A stretch of 64,000 nt of DNA from Cristatella mucedo (Eukaryota; Bryozoa; Phylactolaemata; Cristatellidae), in NCBI GenBank assembly GCA_009760855.2, contig WPIO01000142.1, forward strand, positions 808,501 to 872,500, read 5' to 3'. The position numbers were made by a program, and so were the translations under genes. A model generated the notes under the pieces. That model saw only the letters and a program-made list of their open reading frames with translations. It searched no databases and had not been told where the DNA came from. Shown here piece after piece: positions 35,920 through 48,094 of the stretch; within the stretch, counting starts at the first letter, position 1, and the number at the start of each line of letters is the position of its first letter.

Positions 35920-36418
35920 ATGCGAGGTGTGTACCCGGTAAGAGATTCACGGTATGAATGCATGCACAAACTGTTGAGCTGCGGTCTCTTGGTGTCCCTT
36001 GCACTGTTGCTCGGTAGGCGAAAAGATTTAAACGATTTCTTGCAGCCGGTGCACGTTCGTAGAAGTGCTGTTGCTTGGACACCAATGTTTCAGCCCTAGT
36101 CAAATCAGAGGGGGCACATATGTGCTGCCAACCGACGTATTGAGGCGGCGGCTATAGACTGCCATGGCTACTGCAGGCTGTGGCTGCTGCCACAGGCAGA
36201 GCGCAGCTTTCACGATTTGCAATAATTTGCAACCAAGGCTTGTACCGGCTCCACTTGGACCTGCTCCTCTTGCAGCTTCCGAGTAAACTCTATCTTTGTT
36301 TCCAGATGCCAGAACGACTTTTTAGATAGATTATTTCTGATGAAATGGCCTAGTAGGTTTTCTTTTACTTTGGGTACTCAGAAAAGACGAATAGAAGCCT
36401 AGGTCAGAACTGCCTGTT

Positions 36419-36820
36419 GTGCTGAACAAATCAAGCCCGCTAGCGATTGCTTCCTGCTGGCGACGGCAGCTGGTGGACATGCCTCATTCACGAAGTCGGA
36501 ATGGCAACACGGTGGCCACCACCAGCAGCAGCAGCAGGGAAATGGTTTTTCTTACGATCGCTCACTTATTCGTGACGGCTGCTGATTTTCTTCTGGCGAA
36601 GAAATACTTCGAGTGTATGGCGCTCTTAGGCAACCCAATCTCTGTCGGGTGCTTTGCGTGTGCAACTGGGCTCAAATACGCTACCCTAGTCGGAGATGGC
36701 AAGCTTTACCCCTGTGTCAAACACGGGTGGCAGCGCATTAATTTCGAGAAAACAGGCGAACCATTCGTCTTGGAACAAGAAATCTCAATTGTAACAGCCG
36801 TTCCACTGCTCTCTCCATGA
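36419..36820 (+). CDS. Unrecognised open frame, 133 codons
   Basis: A complete frame encodes a mixed-composition product with no low-complexity run, which sets it apart from its neighbours. The C-terminal half includes the sequence GDGKLYPCVKHGWQRINFEK, which is protein-like but which I cannot assign to any family. No strong splice sites, promoter or polyadenylation signal were seen, and a (TC)n microsatellite follows within 50 bp. A frame of this length can occur by chance in 64 kb, so this could be a single-exon gene fragment, an old retroelement piece or noise. Confidence 0.2.
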   Translation: MLNKSSPLAIASCWRRQLVDMPHSRSRNGNTVATTSSSSREMVFLTIAHLFVTAADFLLAKKYFECMALLGNPISVGCFACATGLKYATLVGDGKLYPCVKHGWQRINFEKTGEPFVLEQEISIVTAVPLLSP

Positions 36821-36860
36821 AAGGAGCCTTCGTTTTGGCATTGTAAGTGACTGTGCGCTC

Positions 36861-36989
<129 letters not shown>

Positions 36990-37357
36990 TTCAGGTGCCT
37001 TGTGGCATCGTGAAAGTAATTCTGTTTCCTCAGAAGCTGGTGCCTCCTTCGTACTGCAGGCAAAACAAGTGACTGTGCTCTCTCTTTCTCCCAAGTGTAT
37101 TTACGTTGACCTCGATCGGTAAAGACAAGCAGCTTGACCGTTGATCTAAACTAGCCCGAGGCTCGGTGTCTTCCTTGTTGTGTGCACTGAGTTCTCAGAG
37201 AGAAACACAGAGAGGTTCGAACTAGCACACTTGCTGCATGACGAATGCATGTGATGCGACTGCCGATCCTTGGTTAGAATGCAGTGGCAAAGCTGGCACT
37301 ACACTATGGTCATTTCATCTGAAGTATTTTACCCCTAGACCTACAATCCATATCAGA

Positions 37358-37430
37358 TGTGTGTGTGTGTCTGTGTGTGTGTGCTTGTGTGCATGTGTGT
37401 CTGTGTGTGCTTGTATATGTGTGTCTGTGC
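37358..37430 (+). repeat. (GT)n microsatellite, degenerate
   Basis: GT repeats are interrupted by CT, CTT, CA and TATA units, which suggests an old tract. Confidence 0.9.
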
Positions 37431-37439
37431 TTATGAGTA

Positions 37440-39570
37440 ATTGTGTATGTATGTGTGTGAGCTTGTTGGGAGTGCAAGAGCGTTTATGTGTCTGCTGGTG
37501 ACTCAATGCAGATAGTAGTATTTCAAGCAGCAAAACCACATGCCATGAGCACAAAGCAATAAGCTGGCAGCCACTGGAGAAGTTGGATAGCAGTAGCACT
37601 GTTAGGCATGGCTTCCTATAATGAGAGTTGATGACGAGCTGTGCTAGCACCAAAAAGCATCAGTGTTCTGTGCATTTTTTAAGGGTTCGTTTGGCTGCTT
37701 GGCTGACTTTAGGCTTGCACAGTGCCGTGGGACACCCTAGGGGATGCGCATATACATGTCTCTCTGCATAGATCTTGTAAGCCGAAAACTGAGTTTACAG
37801 CTCGCTGAACACCATTCTAGGCCCTTATTCGAAGCCATTCTGATTTTTTCGCTTCAGCTGTTAGCGTGTCAAGTTGCCACGGTTGGAATCTCTCTTCACA
37901 TTCCCCTTGGCCCTGTGCTAGACCCTATTCACTGCATGAGATAGCTCAAAAGCATTAGTGTTGTCTGCTGGACAAGCAGCCAGTCAACTCAATTCACTGA
38001 CGATTGAGGCATCCTATTTGACTGGCTTTTCAAGTCCGACTGACTCTGATTCGACAACGTAGCGGTTTTGGCGAATGTCTGTTCATGCATACGGGTCTCG
38101 TAGCACACTAAGCGTTCTTCTATCTCTGCTTCGGGTAGTATTATCGAGCGCCACTTTCGATAGCAGTGCTCAGCTTTCTGAACGTTCCTAGACAGAGATA
38201 ACCACCACGGCTCGCTGCTGCCGTTTTTCCAGGGCCGCACTTACTGTCGGGCTTCGTTCGCTTGGTATTGCCAGAAGAATGCTTTCTGTAAGGCAGCCAG
38301 TGGTATTTGATGATTCTTCACTGGCTAAAATGCCCCGGTTACTCTGCAAAAGCCGTGAACTCGGCGTGAGGGCAATGTTTAAGCAGAAGATTTTGGACCT
38401 CCAACACTGTGGCCATAACCGGAAGCCCTCGTTAAGCCACAGCACAGAAGGGTTCCTCTACAGGAAAATATGTGACAGGTTTGATCGTGCGAGAAGTTTC
38501 GTGATGCAATACAATGTTCTCTTCTAACTTTTCTACTGTTGCTAGCTCACAGTGAGCCAGCGCCGAGGGGCAGAGTCAAGCTGTGAGCTGTGAGTGCATG
38601 TGAGTGCAGGCAGAGCCGTTGAAGCTGTGCTTCCCACCTGGTGCAGTTGGCACAGCCTGTTCAGGTGCGCTGGTATGGCCAAGTGCTTCTCGAACGTGTT
38701 CCCTGTGTTTAAGCCTAGGATCTTACAGCCCGTCGCTTGATTCCGAGTGATCTTACAGCGCTTTTTGGGAAGGCCCTCGCTATGGGTGCATGGTGGATGT
38801 GAGAAGTAAACACTAGTTCCAAAAGATGTGGGTGGGGGAAATACCTGCTCTGTGACCAATCGCATCACCGACCGACCGCGAGCAGGTGTTTCGGGCATCC
38901 AATCGGATGCTTTTGCCATTCTTAATAGCAGGAGCTTGAACAATCTTAAAGCTGCTCAGATCGCAAGTCGGAGGCAAAGGGTGGAGCCCAGCTGCTGCTG
39001 TAGTTTCTGATGACTGTCACTGTAGCTACTGATAACGGTTATTCCAGAACGTTGAGTTCCCGCTGAGGCAAGTTGACTGCTATGTCAGCTTTCTATTTGG
39101 TGCTACACACCGGTCGTCCAAGCCTCCGAGGGAAAGTGAAGCTCTTAAGAATCGCTTGATTGCTCAACATTCTGTGACTGCTTCGTTGCCAGATATAACT
39201 GATCTCGACCTGGGATGTCATTATTTGCGATCAATTTTCACTGCTTGCCAGTGCCCTCTCTATTCAATGCCTACTCCGTGTCGAAGATAAAAAGCTTACC
39301 AGGTGGATGCGGCCAGCCTTTAAGCTCAGGGATCGATATCCAAGTGGCGTGCTCGTGACTTGGACTCGGTGGCATCGCCCATCCTACCAATATCGAATTA
39401 GGGCTTACCGAGCATATTGCATAATCGGGCTGATTGAGGCCTCCGTGAGGCTAAAGCGAATCTATCTTAAGTGTTAAGCTTTGTTCGTAGAGTAAGGGCA
39501 TGATGTGGCATCTTCTTGCCTTAGGTGCCCAGGGTGCCCTTGTTTCAACTACCTTCGTACATTCTAGTAC
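37440..39570. other. Non-coding stretch
   Basis: Frames of up to 133 codons on the minus strand (38,542-38,943) lack recognisable features. I support no gene here. Confidence 0.5.
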
Positions 39571-39573
39571 TAC

Positions 39574-39574
<1 letters not shown>

Positions 39575-39653
<79 letters not shown>
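39575..39653 (+). repeat. (GT)n microsatellite, about 79 bp
   Basis: A nearly pure GT run ends at a single CT interruption. Cys-Val and His-Thr frames over it are artefacts. Confidence 0.98.
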
Positions 39654-39654
<1 letters not shown>

Positions 39655-40790
39655 TGTGCTCGCTCGAAGGTGCATGGGTGTGCACGAGTGGTGTTCGATA
39701 CAGATTTGTATCCTGCAGCATCTTGCAAACATACCTGTAAGCAATTCTAACCGAACCGTGGCTGATCCGTCCATTGAAGATCGTGTGTTGTGCCTTGAAT
39801 ACTGTGTGTTCAGATGAACCGAGCCAATGCAGTTGAGACCCAGCATTGTCATCATGGCTGCAGTGTAAATTTCAGCTGAAGTTTAATTTCCAGCACCTGT
39901 AACTTTTGTTTCAGGAGACACGTGCTCTCACTTGGGAAGCTGGAAGCTGCTGCATCAGCGTACTACTGAATTTTACCCGTATTCAGTTTGAATTTCCGAG
40001 CAAAGTAAGAGTCTGTGCCACAGCCCTCGTGTAGTTACTCTTCTTGTATCAAACGATGCTGACGCCTGTGCTACGGACAAAAGTAAAAAATAAATGGAAT
40101 AGCATACGGCACACGGAAGACGATTGTCAATGCAATAGTGGGAAATGTGTAGCTTGGATATTTGTGCATAGATTATGTTAGAAAACAGCTAGTAGCTCCA
40201 AGTTTGTTTTTTGCTGCAAACATCCCATGACTCAGGAAGCACAATAATTGAGTCGACGGGTGCAGTGTAGACAGTGTTCAGCTTGGATGCTATGGGCTGC
40301 AATGTTCGAGGGCATAGTTCTGTCAGGGCTCATATAGCCTTGTCAGTCAAATGTAGTGCGATTTGTGGTTACCCTTTCCAAAGCTTGTGGGGGTTAATGA
40401 CTCGTAAGGACTGAATGACGATACTGTACGTTGTGGCTGCTGCTGTTGTTTAAATGACTTAATCAGTCTCAATGTCACTGTGACCAAATGTAAGAGGTGA
40501 GCATGCTTGAGCCATTTATTTTAACCATCAAGCAAGGAACCAGCAAGCTGTTCAATCTTATCCCTCGCCCCTACTAGCTGCCTCGATTGGCGGCACTGCC
40601 CCTCCGACTGGAAGTCTAATAGCTCTCCAACGGAATTGAAGGGGGGCATCTGTACTTTCCGTTGCCCCTCAGCCGCTTGCTTTTTGGTGGTCCCATCCTT
40701 CCGCAAGGTCAGAGGGGCTACGAACTTGAAAGCACTCCCGTGAGTAAGCACGGTCTTTTATTAAGGTCAGCTCTGCAGCAGTATTTATCG
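39654..40790. other. Non-coding stretch
   Basis: There is an AATAAA within AAAAATAAATGG near 40,088, but no convincing exon upstream of it. A 76-codon minus-strand frame (40,521-40,751) is not recognised. Confidence 0.45.
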
Positions 40791-40796
40791 AAAGCT

Positions 40797-41039
40797 TGAT
40801 TAATGACCACAGTGTTGCAGATTGGACTCACAAGCATACACTCATGTTATCGTAAAAATAGTGACTTACGACCACAATATTCCACGTTGGACTCACAATA
40901 GCACCATCTATTGTCTAAACAATGATTTGCGACTACGATATTACACGTAGCATACGCGATCGTACCTCATATCGACGTCAAAATAATGACCGACGTGCGG
41001 CACACTGGACTCACGATCATATCCTGCTATTCCCAACTA
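40797..41039 (+). repeat. Degenerate minisatellite, about 62-bp unit, 4 copies
   Basis: Units start near 40,797, 40,861, 40,922 and 40,985. Each holds a variant of AATGACCAC or GTGACTTACGACCAC, then a TATTCCACGTT-like segment, then GGACTCACAA or GGACTCACGAT. Copies differ at many sites, so the array is old. Confidence 0.65.
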
Positions 41040-41384
41040 GTGCCCCTACAAGAAGCTGCTAGGGCGATGGCTTAGGTTCTCATTTTGCTTCCCACCTCCG
41101 TCGTTACACCAGTTAATACTTTCTTCTCGTTGTCAAGTGTGAATTCGACCAAAAGTTTATGTATGCTGCTCTGTTTGTGTAAGAACTAGTTTATGCTTTG
41201 GCGATACGCTGAATCTGAAAATGAAGTTGATTTCTCCTCTATTGGATGGGCAGGCGCATAGGCTGGGGGCTTCAGCCGATACCCGGTCTTGGAGGACAGC
41301 CGAGGTTTATGGAACTTCTGCCCTTAATCGGTAACCCAGTGATCCATCTCTGATAGCAGTAATAGTTATACTAATGCATTTATA

Positions 41385-41600
41385 TAAGCACCATCGAAGA
41401 ATTTATCTCTTTCCAGACACTTGCTCATATGACGATCTTGACTTGTGCTGTAAAGGAAGCATAATCGAATGGTTAGTGTCAGCATGCTCAATGTCAACAA
41501 GCAGAGCAAGGTGAGAGGTGACATGCACGGGGTCAGCAGGCAAATATGGTTGATAGCAGCATGCACAGCGGCAGCGCATGTAAGTATCCAAAGATTTGAG
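41385..41600 (-). mobile_element. GCATGC-type short retroposon, diverged
   Basis: The order on the plus strand (AATTTATCTCTTTCCAGAC, GGTTAGTGTCAGCATGCTC, GTGACATGCACGGGGTCAGC, GATAGCAGCATGCACAG) is that of the copy at 27,466-27,700. The ATT tail is missing or decayed. Confidence 0.6.
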
Positions 41601-42365
41601 AATCGTACTATGTGTTGCTTAACGATGTGATTCAAGAAAGCGAGTATTACGACACGTAGCCTGATGGAGGAGTGTAGGCTAGGCAGAGAATTGAAGGACC
41701 TATAAGCGAGTGACTGAAGCTTGAAGTCGCGGGTCGCTTGCCTCGAAGCCATTGCAGATCGGTGAGCATTAGTGTCTTTTAACAATTGTGCTGCTCACGA
41801 CAGTCAAGCCTAGCTGCAGAGTTTTGATCCAACTGAAAGCATCTGATTGCACAGCCAACACACACAGACCAACAAGCTTTGAGTGACGTAAGTCGAGACG
41901 AGATGTCTCATATGCATGGAACCATTTAGATATAGTATCCCTGTCTTAGCAAGCCCGAAAGTTAGCAATGTGCTTTAGCTGAAAGTATGCTGACTTGACT
42001 GCAGAGCTGGTGTGGTCGTCTAGTGCTAGGTCACTTTGGAACTTTTAGTTAAGATTTTGTGAAGATGCAACAGGAGATATGGTGGCAGATGTGATTTTTA
42101 ACTGAAATTCTTCAAATTTCTGAACCGCAGTCGGTTTGCTTATCATTCTTTAGCTTACACCTACCTCTCAGGTCTGTGGCTCCAATAGGATGAACATCCT
42201 ACATCCTAGAATTTAACTGTTTACCTATACCTTGTATAACCCTCGAATCCTTTGGAGACCGTGCCTTTAGTTCGTATGCTCCTAAAGCCTGGAACTACTT
42301 TCAGCCTCCATCACAATATCTGCTGACTTGTCCTATTACAGCATTTAGTGGGTAACTGTGATTTG
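41601..42365. other. Non-coding stretch
   Basis: No gene or repeat is supported between the two oppositely oriented GCATGC-type elements. Confidence 0.5.
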
Positions 42366-42606
42366 GCCTTTATGTGCTCGTGCATGCTGAAACTGTCCAT
42401 GCTGCCACTAATCATACTTGCATGCTGACCTTGTGCATGTCACCACTAGCCATAGTATTATATTATTATTCCATTTTGTTAACCTTGTTATTTATTGAGC
42501 ACCCTATCACTAGCCATTCTATTGTGCTTCCTTTTCGGCAAATGCGCCTAGAAAGAGATTGAGTTCTCTGAGGATGATTTATCAAGTGTATTATTATTAT
42601 TTTTAT
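42366..42606 (+). mobile_element. GCATGC-type short retroposon, plus strand, near full length
   Basis: It starts CGTGCATGCTGAAACTGTCC and passes through CATGCTGCCACTAATCATAC, GCATGCTGACCTTGTGCATG and TCACCACTAGCCATA. It ends AGAAAGAGATTGAGTTCTCT, GATTTATCAAGTG and an ATT tail. It is the best mirror image of the 27,466-27,700 copy. Confidence 0.72.
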
Positions 42607-43020
42607 ATGGATTCGAGGGCGCAGCCACTAGGCTTAGAGAGATGCTCTAGATTTTGTCAACCGGTGCATCTTTGCAGTGCAGCTTGAAAGTGCCTGTTCA
42701 GTGGGGATACCAGCGTTTTGTTTTAGTTGCTGCTCGATATAATTGCTTCCACTTCAGGCTCTCAGTGTATGAGCTGCCATTTAATGTTTTCAAGTGGCTC
42801 CACAGAAGCTGCCAGATGGCAAGGCTGTACCAACTACAAATTTAGTTTGGGGTCACATTTATAGGTGGTCAATGCACTGACCCGTTGGCATGCCTCCTGC
42901 TTCTGCAGATGTCTAGCTCGTTTACATATGGCGCTACCGTTTTTTGAAAGAGAGTGACCGGTTTCTGTGGGGGTGTACATTGTGTATGTGTGCATGGGCA
43001 TTTCTGCATGCATGCTTGTC
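42607..43020. other. Non-coding stretch
   Basis: A 63-codon frame at 42,654-42,845 has no recognisable features. Nothing else is visible. Confidence 0.45.
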
Positions 43021-43076
43021 TGTGCTGTGGGTACACTTGTATGTGTGTGTATGTCTCTGTGTGTGTCTGCGTGTGC

Positions 43077-43078
<2 letters not shown>

Positions 43079-43172
<94 letters not shown>
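43079..43172 (+). repeat. (GT)n microsatellite, about 94 bp
   Basis: A pure GT run is preceded by about 60 bp of older interrupted GT sequence from 43,020. Confidence 0.98.
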
Positions 43173-43175
<3 letters not shown>

Positions 43176-44177
43176 CTAATGGGTGACATTCGAGAGTGGC
43201 CATCATTTGGTTGCCGTCGATGTGTAGCTTCATGGTCGCTGGGAAGGGGGCTTGCGTGACCATGCTTGGTGGGTGCCAAGGAATTAATCTGATAGGTTCC
43301 CTAGAAATGATGCTAATCCGACTTGATCTGTTGTGGGAAGGCTCTTGGCCAGAAATACTTCTCTTTTAGGGCCGCTGCCGTAGCCTGGTGAAAGATGAGT
43401 GCTTCAGGTCACAGGCCTGAAAAATCGCTTTGTGATCTTGACGTTACGCCATGGTAAAAACAAAGAGGCATTGTCGATTCAATAGCCTCATTTACGTATC
43501 AGCAAAAGAACCGTGGCAGCTTTTGCTCAGCTGGCAGTTAGTGGTAAAGAATTGCATGCAACAGTAACGGGTCACCAAAAACCTGTTCGACTTTGACAGG
43601 ACTTTGATCCAGCTACAGAGAATGTCGTTCTTCTGGCTTTCCCTCTAGCCACCTGCCCAGTTCCTAAGCTGGTCTTTCAGCTGTTTAACTATCCTCAAAT
43701 TAACTGGAGGCTATACCTTCAGTCTCTATGCACATAGGACTTGGAATTGTTTACCTATTGACATGAAATAATGGCATCCCATGACGTGATGACGTGACTT
43801 AAAGAGAAGCTGAAACTCCACATGCTCTTCCTTGTATGTATTTTGATCATGTGAATTATCAGTCTTCTCTATACACGGAGAACTTGAGCAGGTTACATCC
43901 AGTCTACTTATTGCCATTTCTATCAAAATCATTGGACCATTTAGTGTCAAAACAGTGCAATAGTTGTAGGAAATCTTCAAATCTGGCTTATACGTGTCAG
44001 TCAGGTCTTTGACATACTGAGTGCAGAGAGTCAGCATTGCTGCTTGTGTATAAACGACCTTCTCGGGACAGCTATATGTAGGGTGTATGTGTTTTTTATG
44101 CTCACTCACTTGCCAGCTATGATACTCTTGATTGCCAATATCTTTTAGGGTTTTTCCTCTGGCCTATGCATCTAGTG
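43173..44177. other. Non-coding stretch
   Basis: A minus-strand frame of 127 codons (43,726-44,109) is present, but its translation gives no recognisable motif. I do not support a gene. Confidence 0.45.
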
Positions 44178-44320
44178 GCCTCATCCTTTTATTATTATTG
44201 CTGATGTTGGCAGCACATGCTTACTCTATAGACCCTGTGTGACATGCATGAAGATATTTAGTTCTCTTGGGTAGCTTTAAACATGCTTTATTGCATCTGT
44301 GGATGCTCTTTGAAGAAATG
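44178..44320 (+). mobile_element. Fragment of GCATGC-type retroposon
   Basis: TTATTATTATTGCTG, GGCAGCACATGC, GTGTGACATGCATG and TTTAGTTCTCTTGGGTAGC recall family segments, but order and spacing are disturbed. Confidence 0.35.
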
Positions 44321-44844
44321 ACAAGACATGAGTCCTTGATTAAATATGCTGCACAAACCTGTCAAGTGCTTAAAAAACGGCTACCTCCTGACTGATCGTT
44401 TTCATTAAAAAAAAGGCTGCTACTAAATCCTTTGCCTGGGAGTCAACTTATATGGAAATTGCTTTTACGAGGCATGGCTACAATGACTTACGTCAGTAAG
44501 ACCTTTGGCATACGGTTGTTTGCTGCAAACAGATGAATATATTGAAGGAAGCAGTTGCTCTATGCTTGCTATTCTGTAAGAACAGACAAATTAGCAGGAC
44601 GACGTCATGCTTCCAGCACTTGCTAGCGATGCCCTCTCGTAGTCAAGATTTAGCTCTACCGAAAAATAGTTCATATCTTCTGCAATTTGCATGTATATTT
44701 GTATTACTACGCCCCTCCCCATCTGAAATGTGTAACCCAAGGTTTGTTGGTGTGGAGTTAGTGTCATCGAGCTTCTGTATCTGTAGAGGAGAGTAGCAGT
44801 CGTTCTCATACCTCAGCAGATGCTATATGGTACTGTCAGCTTTG

Positions 44845-44900
44845 CAGAGACAGACGGAGATAGGGAGAGATAGTGAGAGACGGAGTGAGACAGAGAGAGG
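44845..44900 (+). repeat. Imperfect GA-rich tract
   Basis: It consists of units such as GAGACGGAGTGAGACAGAGAG. Confidence 0.8.
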
Positions 44901-44995
44901 ATAGTATCTAAATGCTTTGTGAGTGGCCTTCTGGCTGAGGTAATGCAAAATATTGGCTTGCAAACACTTATGTTGACAACCACATCACTTAATAT

Positions 44996-45036
44996 GCACA
45001 CGTATAATCTGCACACGTATAATCTGCACACGTATT
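44996..45036 (+). repeat. 15-bp tandem repeat, 3 copies
   Basis: GCACACGTATAATCT occurs twice in full and a third time in part. Confidence 0.9.
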
Positions 45037-45564
45037 TATCAGAAATTCACCCTTGCACAGTCTGGTGATCAGGTTGCTAAATGGGTGCACGATCCACAAA
45101 CATTAAATACAAAAGTATTTCAATGATGCCATTCATCCTTCAGTTTTTTCCTGCCGATACAGTTTTCCTTCCTGAAGCGTGGAATCTTAATGGGCGTGGG
45201 TTAGCTCTTTACAATGTGGCTGTTTTCCAATGCCTATTCTTCAGAAGAGATAGTGCAAAAACACCTTTAAAAGGCGAGCAGGGAATGCTGAGAGCACTGC
45301 AATTCAATTAAAAAAAGTGCAATTGTTTGCAATATTGTCCAAGCTACAATAGTAAAGGTACATCAGTAAGCAACAACAGGTGTAGCAGGACGGCCAATGT
45401 GATCTATAGTGCTACCGAATGCATATCGAAAGCTGCCTAGGTTGTGAGTGTTCAATACAAAAATTTCCTACTGTGAGTGCACTATGCAAAAGACCTACAT
45501 ATTCTTTGTGGAGTTGGAGATAGAGATACGTTACATTACATCTTTTTGGTGAGCCAAGATGACA

Positions 45565-45712
45565 TAGGTATGGCTGTTGCTTTTCATGGCCTTGGCCTCG
45601 GGTTAGTGGGTTCCAAGCCTGCGGTGGGCGATCGTCTTTTGCCACTGCAAGCAGTGGTGATAGTCGTAAAAGCTCTTCTGTCGCTAGACAAAAGTAGGTA
45701 GTATAATTAGCA
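45565..45712 (+). mobile_element. tRNA-derived SINE, plus strand
   Basis: It shows GTGGGTTCCAAGCCTG (damaged B box), CGGTGGGCGATC, GCCACTGCAAGCAGTGGTGA and CTCTTCTGTCGCTAGAC, in the order of the 29,495-29,665 copy. Confidence 0.75.
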
Positions 45713-46219
45713 TTTATCAGCATTTAAAATCAACATCATACGTTAGTCTGGATCAATCAGCTCAACATGGCTGGATGATCCAGCGGTGTTGGTGGGAGGA
45801 GAGAGAAAATATTTGTCATGCTAAGAGTTTTAGATGTTCAGCTCCGGGGCAGCCTGGGTCCTGCAGAGAGTCAGGGTCTCTGGCAGCAGAAGCAGCAGTG
45901 CATCTCTTCAGCCAGCGACTTGCTGCGACTGCAGCAACCTACCAAGTAGCAGAGCCCGTAGCTCGTTTGCCATGACGTGGCCTCTGCTACACCGACGCTG
46001 CTGCTGCAGCATCGTCGGCAAAGTCTGTGGGTCACTCGACCTTGCCATTTACTGATCGGCCAATAACCGGAGGTGGGCTTGAATTCTTCGCATGGGCCTT
46101 GCAGCGGCCAAGCTCTGAAGGCGACGGGAAGCTGACTGAGTTCCAACAGGGTCGGTTGCCCAAGAAAAGTGCAGGCTTCGTTTTCTGGCCATAACAGAAC
46201 TTGATATCTATTGGGGGGA

Positions 46220-46246
46220 TAGTAAGTAAGTAAGTAAGTAAGTAAG
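46220..46246 (+). repeat. (GTAA)n microsatellite
   Basis: About seven GTAA units directly adjoin the tRNA-like segment at 46,247-46,310, of which they are probably the tail. Confidence 0.93.
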
Positions 46247-46310
46247 CCGCAGGTCTCGAGCCAGCGACCTAGCGGTTATAAGAGGCAAGCACTTTCACCC
46301 TGGGGAGGGG
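46247..46310 (-). mobile_element. tRNA-like SINE head with TTAC tail
   Basis: On the minus strand the sequence reads GTGCTTGCCTCTTATAACCG, GCTAGGTCGCTGGCTCGAGA and CCTGCGGC, with a good B box (GGCTCGAGACC), and runs straight into (TTAC)n. The A box is not clear. This would be a second tRNA-derived family, distinct from the 29,495 type. Confidence 0.5.
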
Positions 46311-46837
46311 GCTTGCAGATTGATTAGCCTAGGTCATGCCTACCTGGTCATGCCTAGGTGCAATGTCTGCTACAGTTGAACTGGGAATGAGTGACCGTCT
46401 GTAATCCCTGAACTTTGCATTTATATGTTCTGTAATCTTTCACTGCGTTCCGACAGTCGTTATTTGCCCAGAGGCCGTTTCTTGACACCATTAACAGTTT
46501 TCGTGTTCATGTAATATACAGCTGCCGAGGCGGTGCTTTGTCGATGATGCATCTATCGGCACTTTGCTGTGTGCAAGCAAGTATTGAGCTGTCGGTGAAT
46601 AGATGCAATGGGCAGACCTGTATATCTCTGATACATGATGTACTTGCTGAGACCGTGAGATTTGCTACTTCCCAGCATGCTGCTCTACCGACTTCCAGAC
46701 TGGCAGGCAATGCCTCTCTGGTAGAGCGTGCACTAGACTAGCTAGTCTCGATAGACTTTGCCAGTTCGTGACAAAGGCATGTCGGGGTTCACTTTATTCT
46801 TCATGGCTGTGTTTGAAAGCATGAGGCCATGTCAATT

Positions 46838-46935
46838 AGGTTGTGCGTTGGAATCCTGTGGTGGGCAATCCTTTATTGCAGCTGCCAGCGGTTGTGGTGG
46901 CCTTTAAGGATGTGGAGCTATGCAGAAAGATGAGT
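46838..46935 (+). mobile_element. tRNA-derived SINE fragment
   Basis: TTGGAATCCTGTGGTGGGCA, then CAGCTGCCAGCGGTTGTGGT and GAGCTATGCAGAAAGATG, match the family body. The 5' head is missing. Confidence 0.6.
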
Positions 46936-47242
46936 TGAATCAGCTGGTATTTGTCATATTTTTATAAATGGCAGCCCTTGATATTGGCTTGCATCTGCTT
47001 GTGGAGGGACTGGATTACGTCTCTGCTTCATGCGTCTGTGTGATCCCTACTCGATTGGGGGCTTTGCTTTGCCAATGAAATGCTAGCAAATTATTTTTTG
47101 GACTGCAACGGCACCTACCTGATGGTAGAAACAACGTTCGGTTCAACTTCACCGTACATCAAGGCAGATTGCGGTTTACCCCTTGCCTGGGGTATCCGAA
47201 TAGTAAACTCACTGCAGTCAAGTGCAGTTACCGGATAACCAC

Positions 47243-47390
47243 TGTTCTTGTTTATTGAGCATGCTACCACTTATCAACCGATCGTGCTTACTTAGCCACA
47301 AATGTCAAGTTCGTAGACGGTGATTGAGTTCTCCGAGATGGCTATGTCAAATGTACTATTATTATTATTATAATTATTATTATTCTGCAG
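47243..47390 (+). mobile_element. GCATGC-type retroposon, 3' part
   Basis: TATTGAGCATGCTACCACTT, GATCGTGCTTACTTAGCCAC, GGTGATTGAGTTCTCCGAGA and TCAAATGTACTATTATTATT match the 3' half of the 42,366 copy, including the ATT tail. Confidence 0.65.
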
Positions 47391-47559
47391 CTCGGTGGCA
47401 GCCGGACATTCCTTTCGTGAACTGGCACTTCGGTAGCTGTTTATTCCTCCGAGAAAAGCTTGCTTCGTGTCGGAATCCGCCGCACCTAATGGCTAATTTT
47501 TGGAAGTGCTGCTCAAATCGTGAGGCTCGGGTGCCACATGACGACAGTACGTGCCCATT

Positions 47560-47904
47560 TCACTGCTTGTTTTGCTTGGCACTGACCGCTGGAGATATAT
47601 AGCATGTCAGGTGCTGCGACCCGCTGTTCATACAGCAGTCTTGCCGAATGTTTAAGCTGCCACTCAGGGTCGATCTTCGATGCGCTTGCTGGCGTTCAGT
47701 CGGGCCTTCAACAGTGAGTGAATCGTCGTTGGCGCTAGACCCTTGCCGGACAGAGGGGCCCTTTTGTCCAGCCAGTCGGTCAAAAATGTAGCTGTACTTT
47801 TCACAGCGCTTTTCTCGATCCCCGATCGGGGGTGCCTGGTTCGCCGGGCCGTGGGAGATCATCTGACGACGGCCTCTGGCAAATTGACTGGTAGCCAGTG
47901 ACAA
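47560..47904 (-). CDS. Unrecognised open frame, 114 codons
   Basis: The translation is of mixed composition (for example GDREKRCEKYSYIFDRLAGQ) with many G/C third positions and no simple repeats, so it is more protein-like than most frames here. On the minus strand a possible 3' splice site (TTTGCCAG/AGG) lies near 47,880. No donor, partner exon or promoter was found. It could be an exon of a minus-strand gene or a retroelement remnant. I cannot name a family. Confidence 0.22.
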   Translation of the reverse strand: MSLATSQFARGRRQMISHGPANQAPPIGDREKRCEKYSYIFDRLAGQKGPSVRQGSSANDDSLTVEGPTERQQAHRRSTLSGSLNIRQDCCMNSGSQHLTCYISPAVSAKQNKQ

Positions 47905-48094
47905 GTGCAGGGACGGCTCGGCCGCTTGGCTTCGGCCACGAGCCGGCGTTCAGCCTGTTAGTAACACTTTTTTTGGTCCGGCGGGCGGCTGGTACCAGTA
48001 CCGTCTCTGCTGCCAAATGTAGCGCACTTCTCGTTTTTACCAGGAATTACGAGGAGGGTCCACTGTCGTGACTTGCAGAGGGACCCCGGTCCAT

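Noticed and set aside
38542-38943. 133-codon minus-strand gene
   Set aside because: Its composition is unremarkable, nothing flanking supports it, and chance is sufficient at this length.
39451-43263. Proteins with His-Thr or Cys-Val runs
   Set aside because: They are translations of (GT)n microsatellites.
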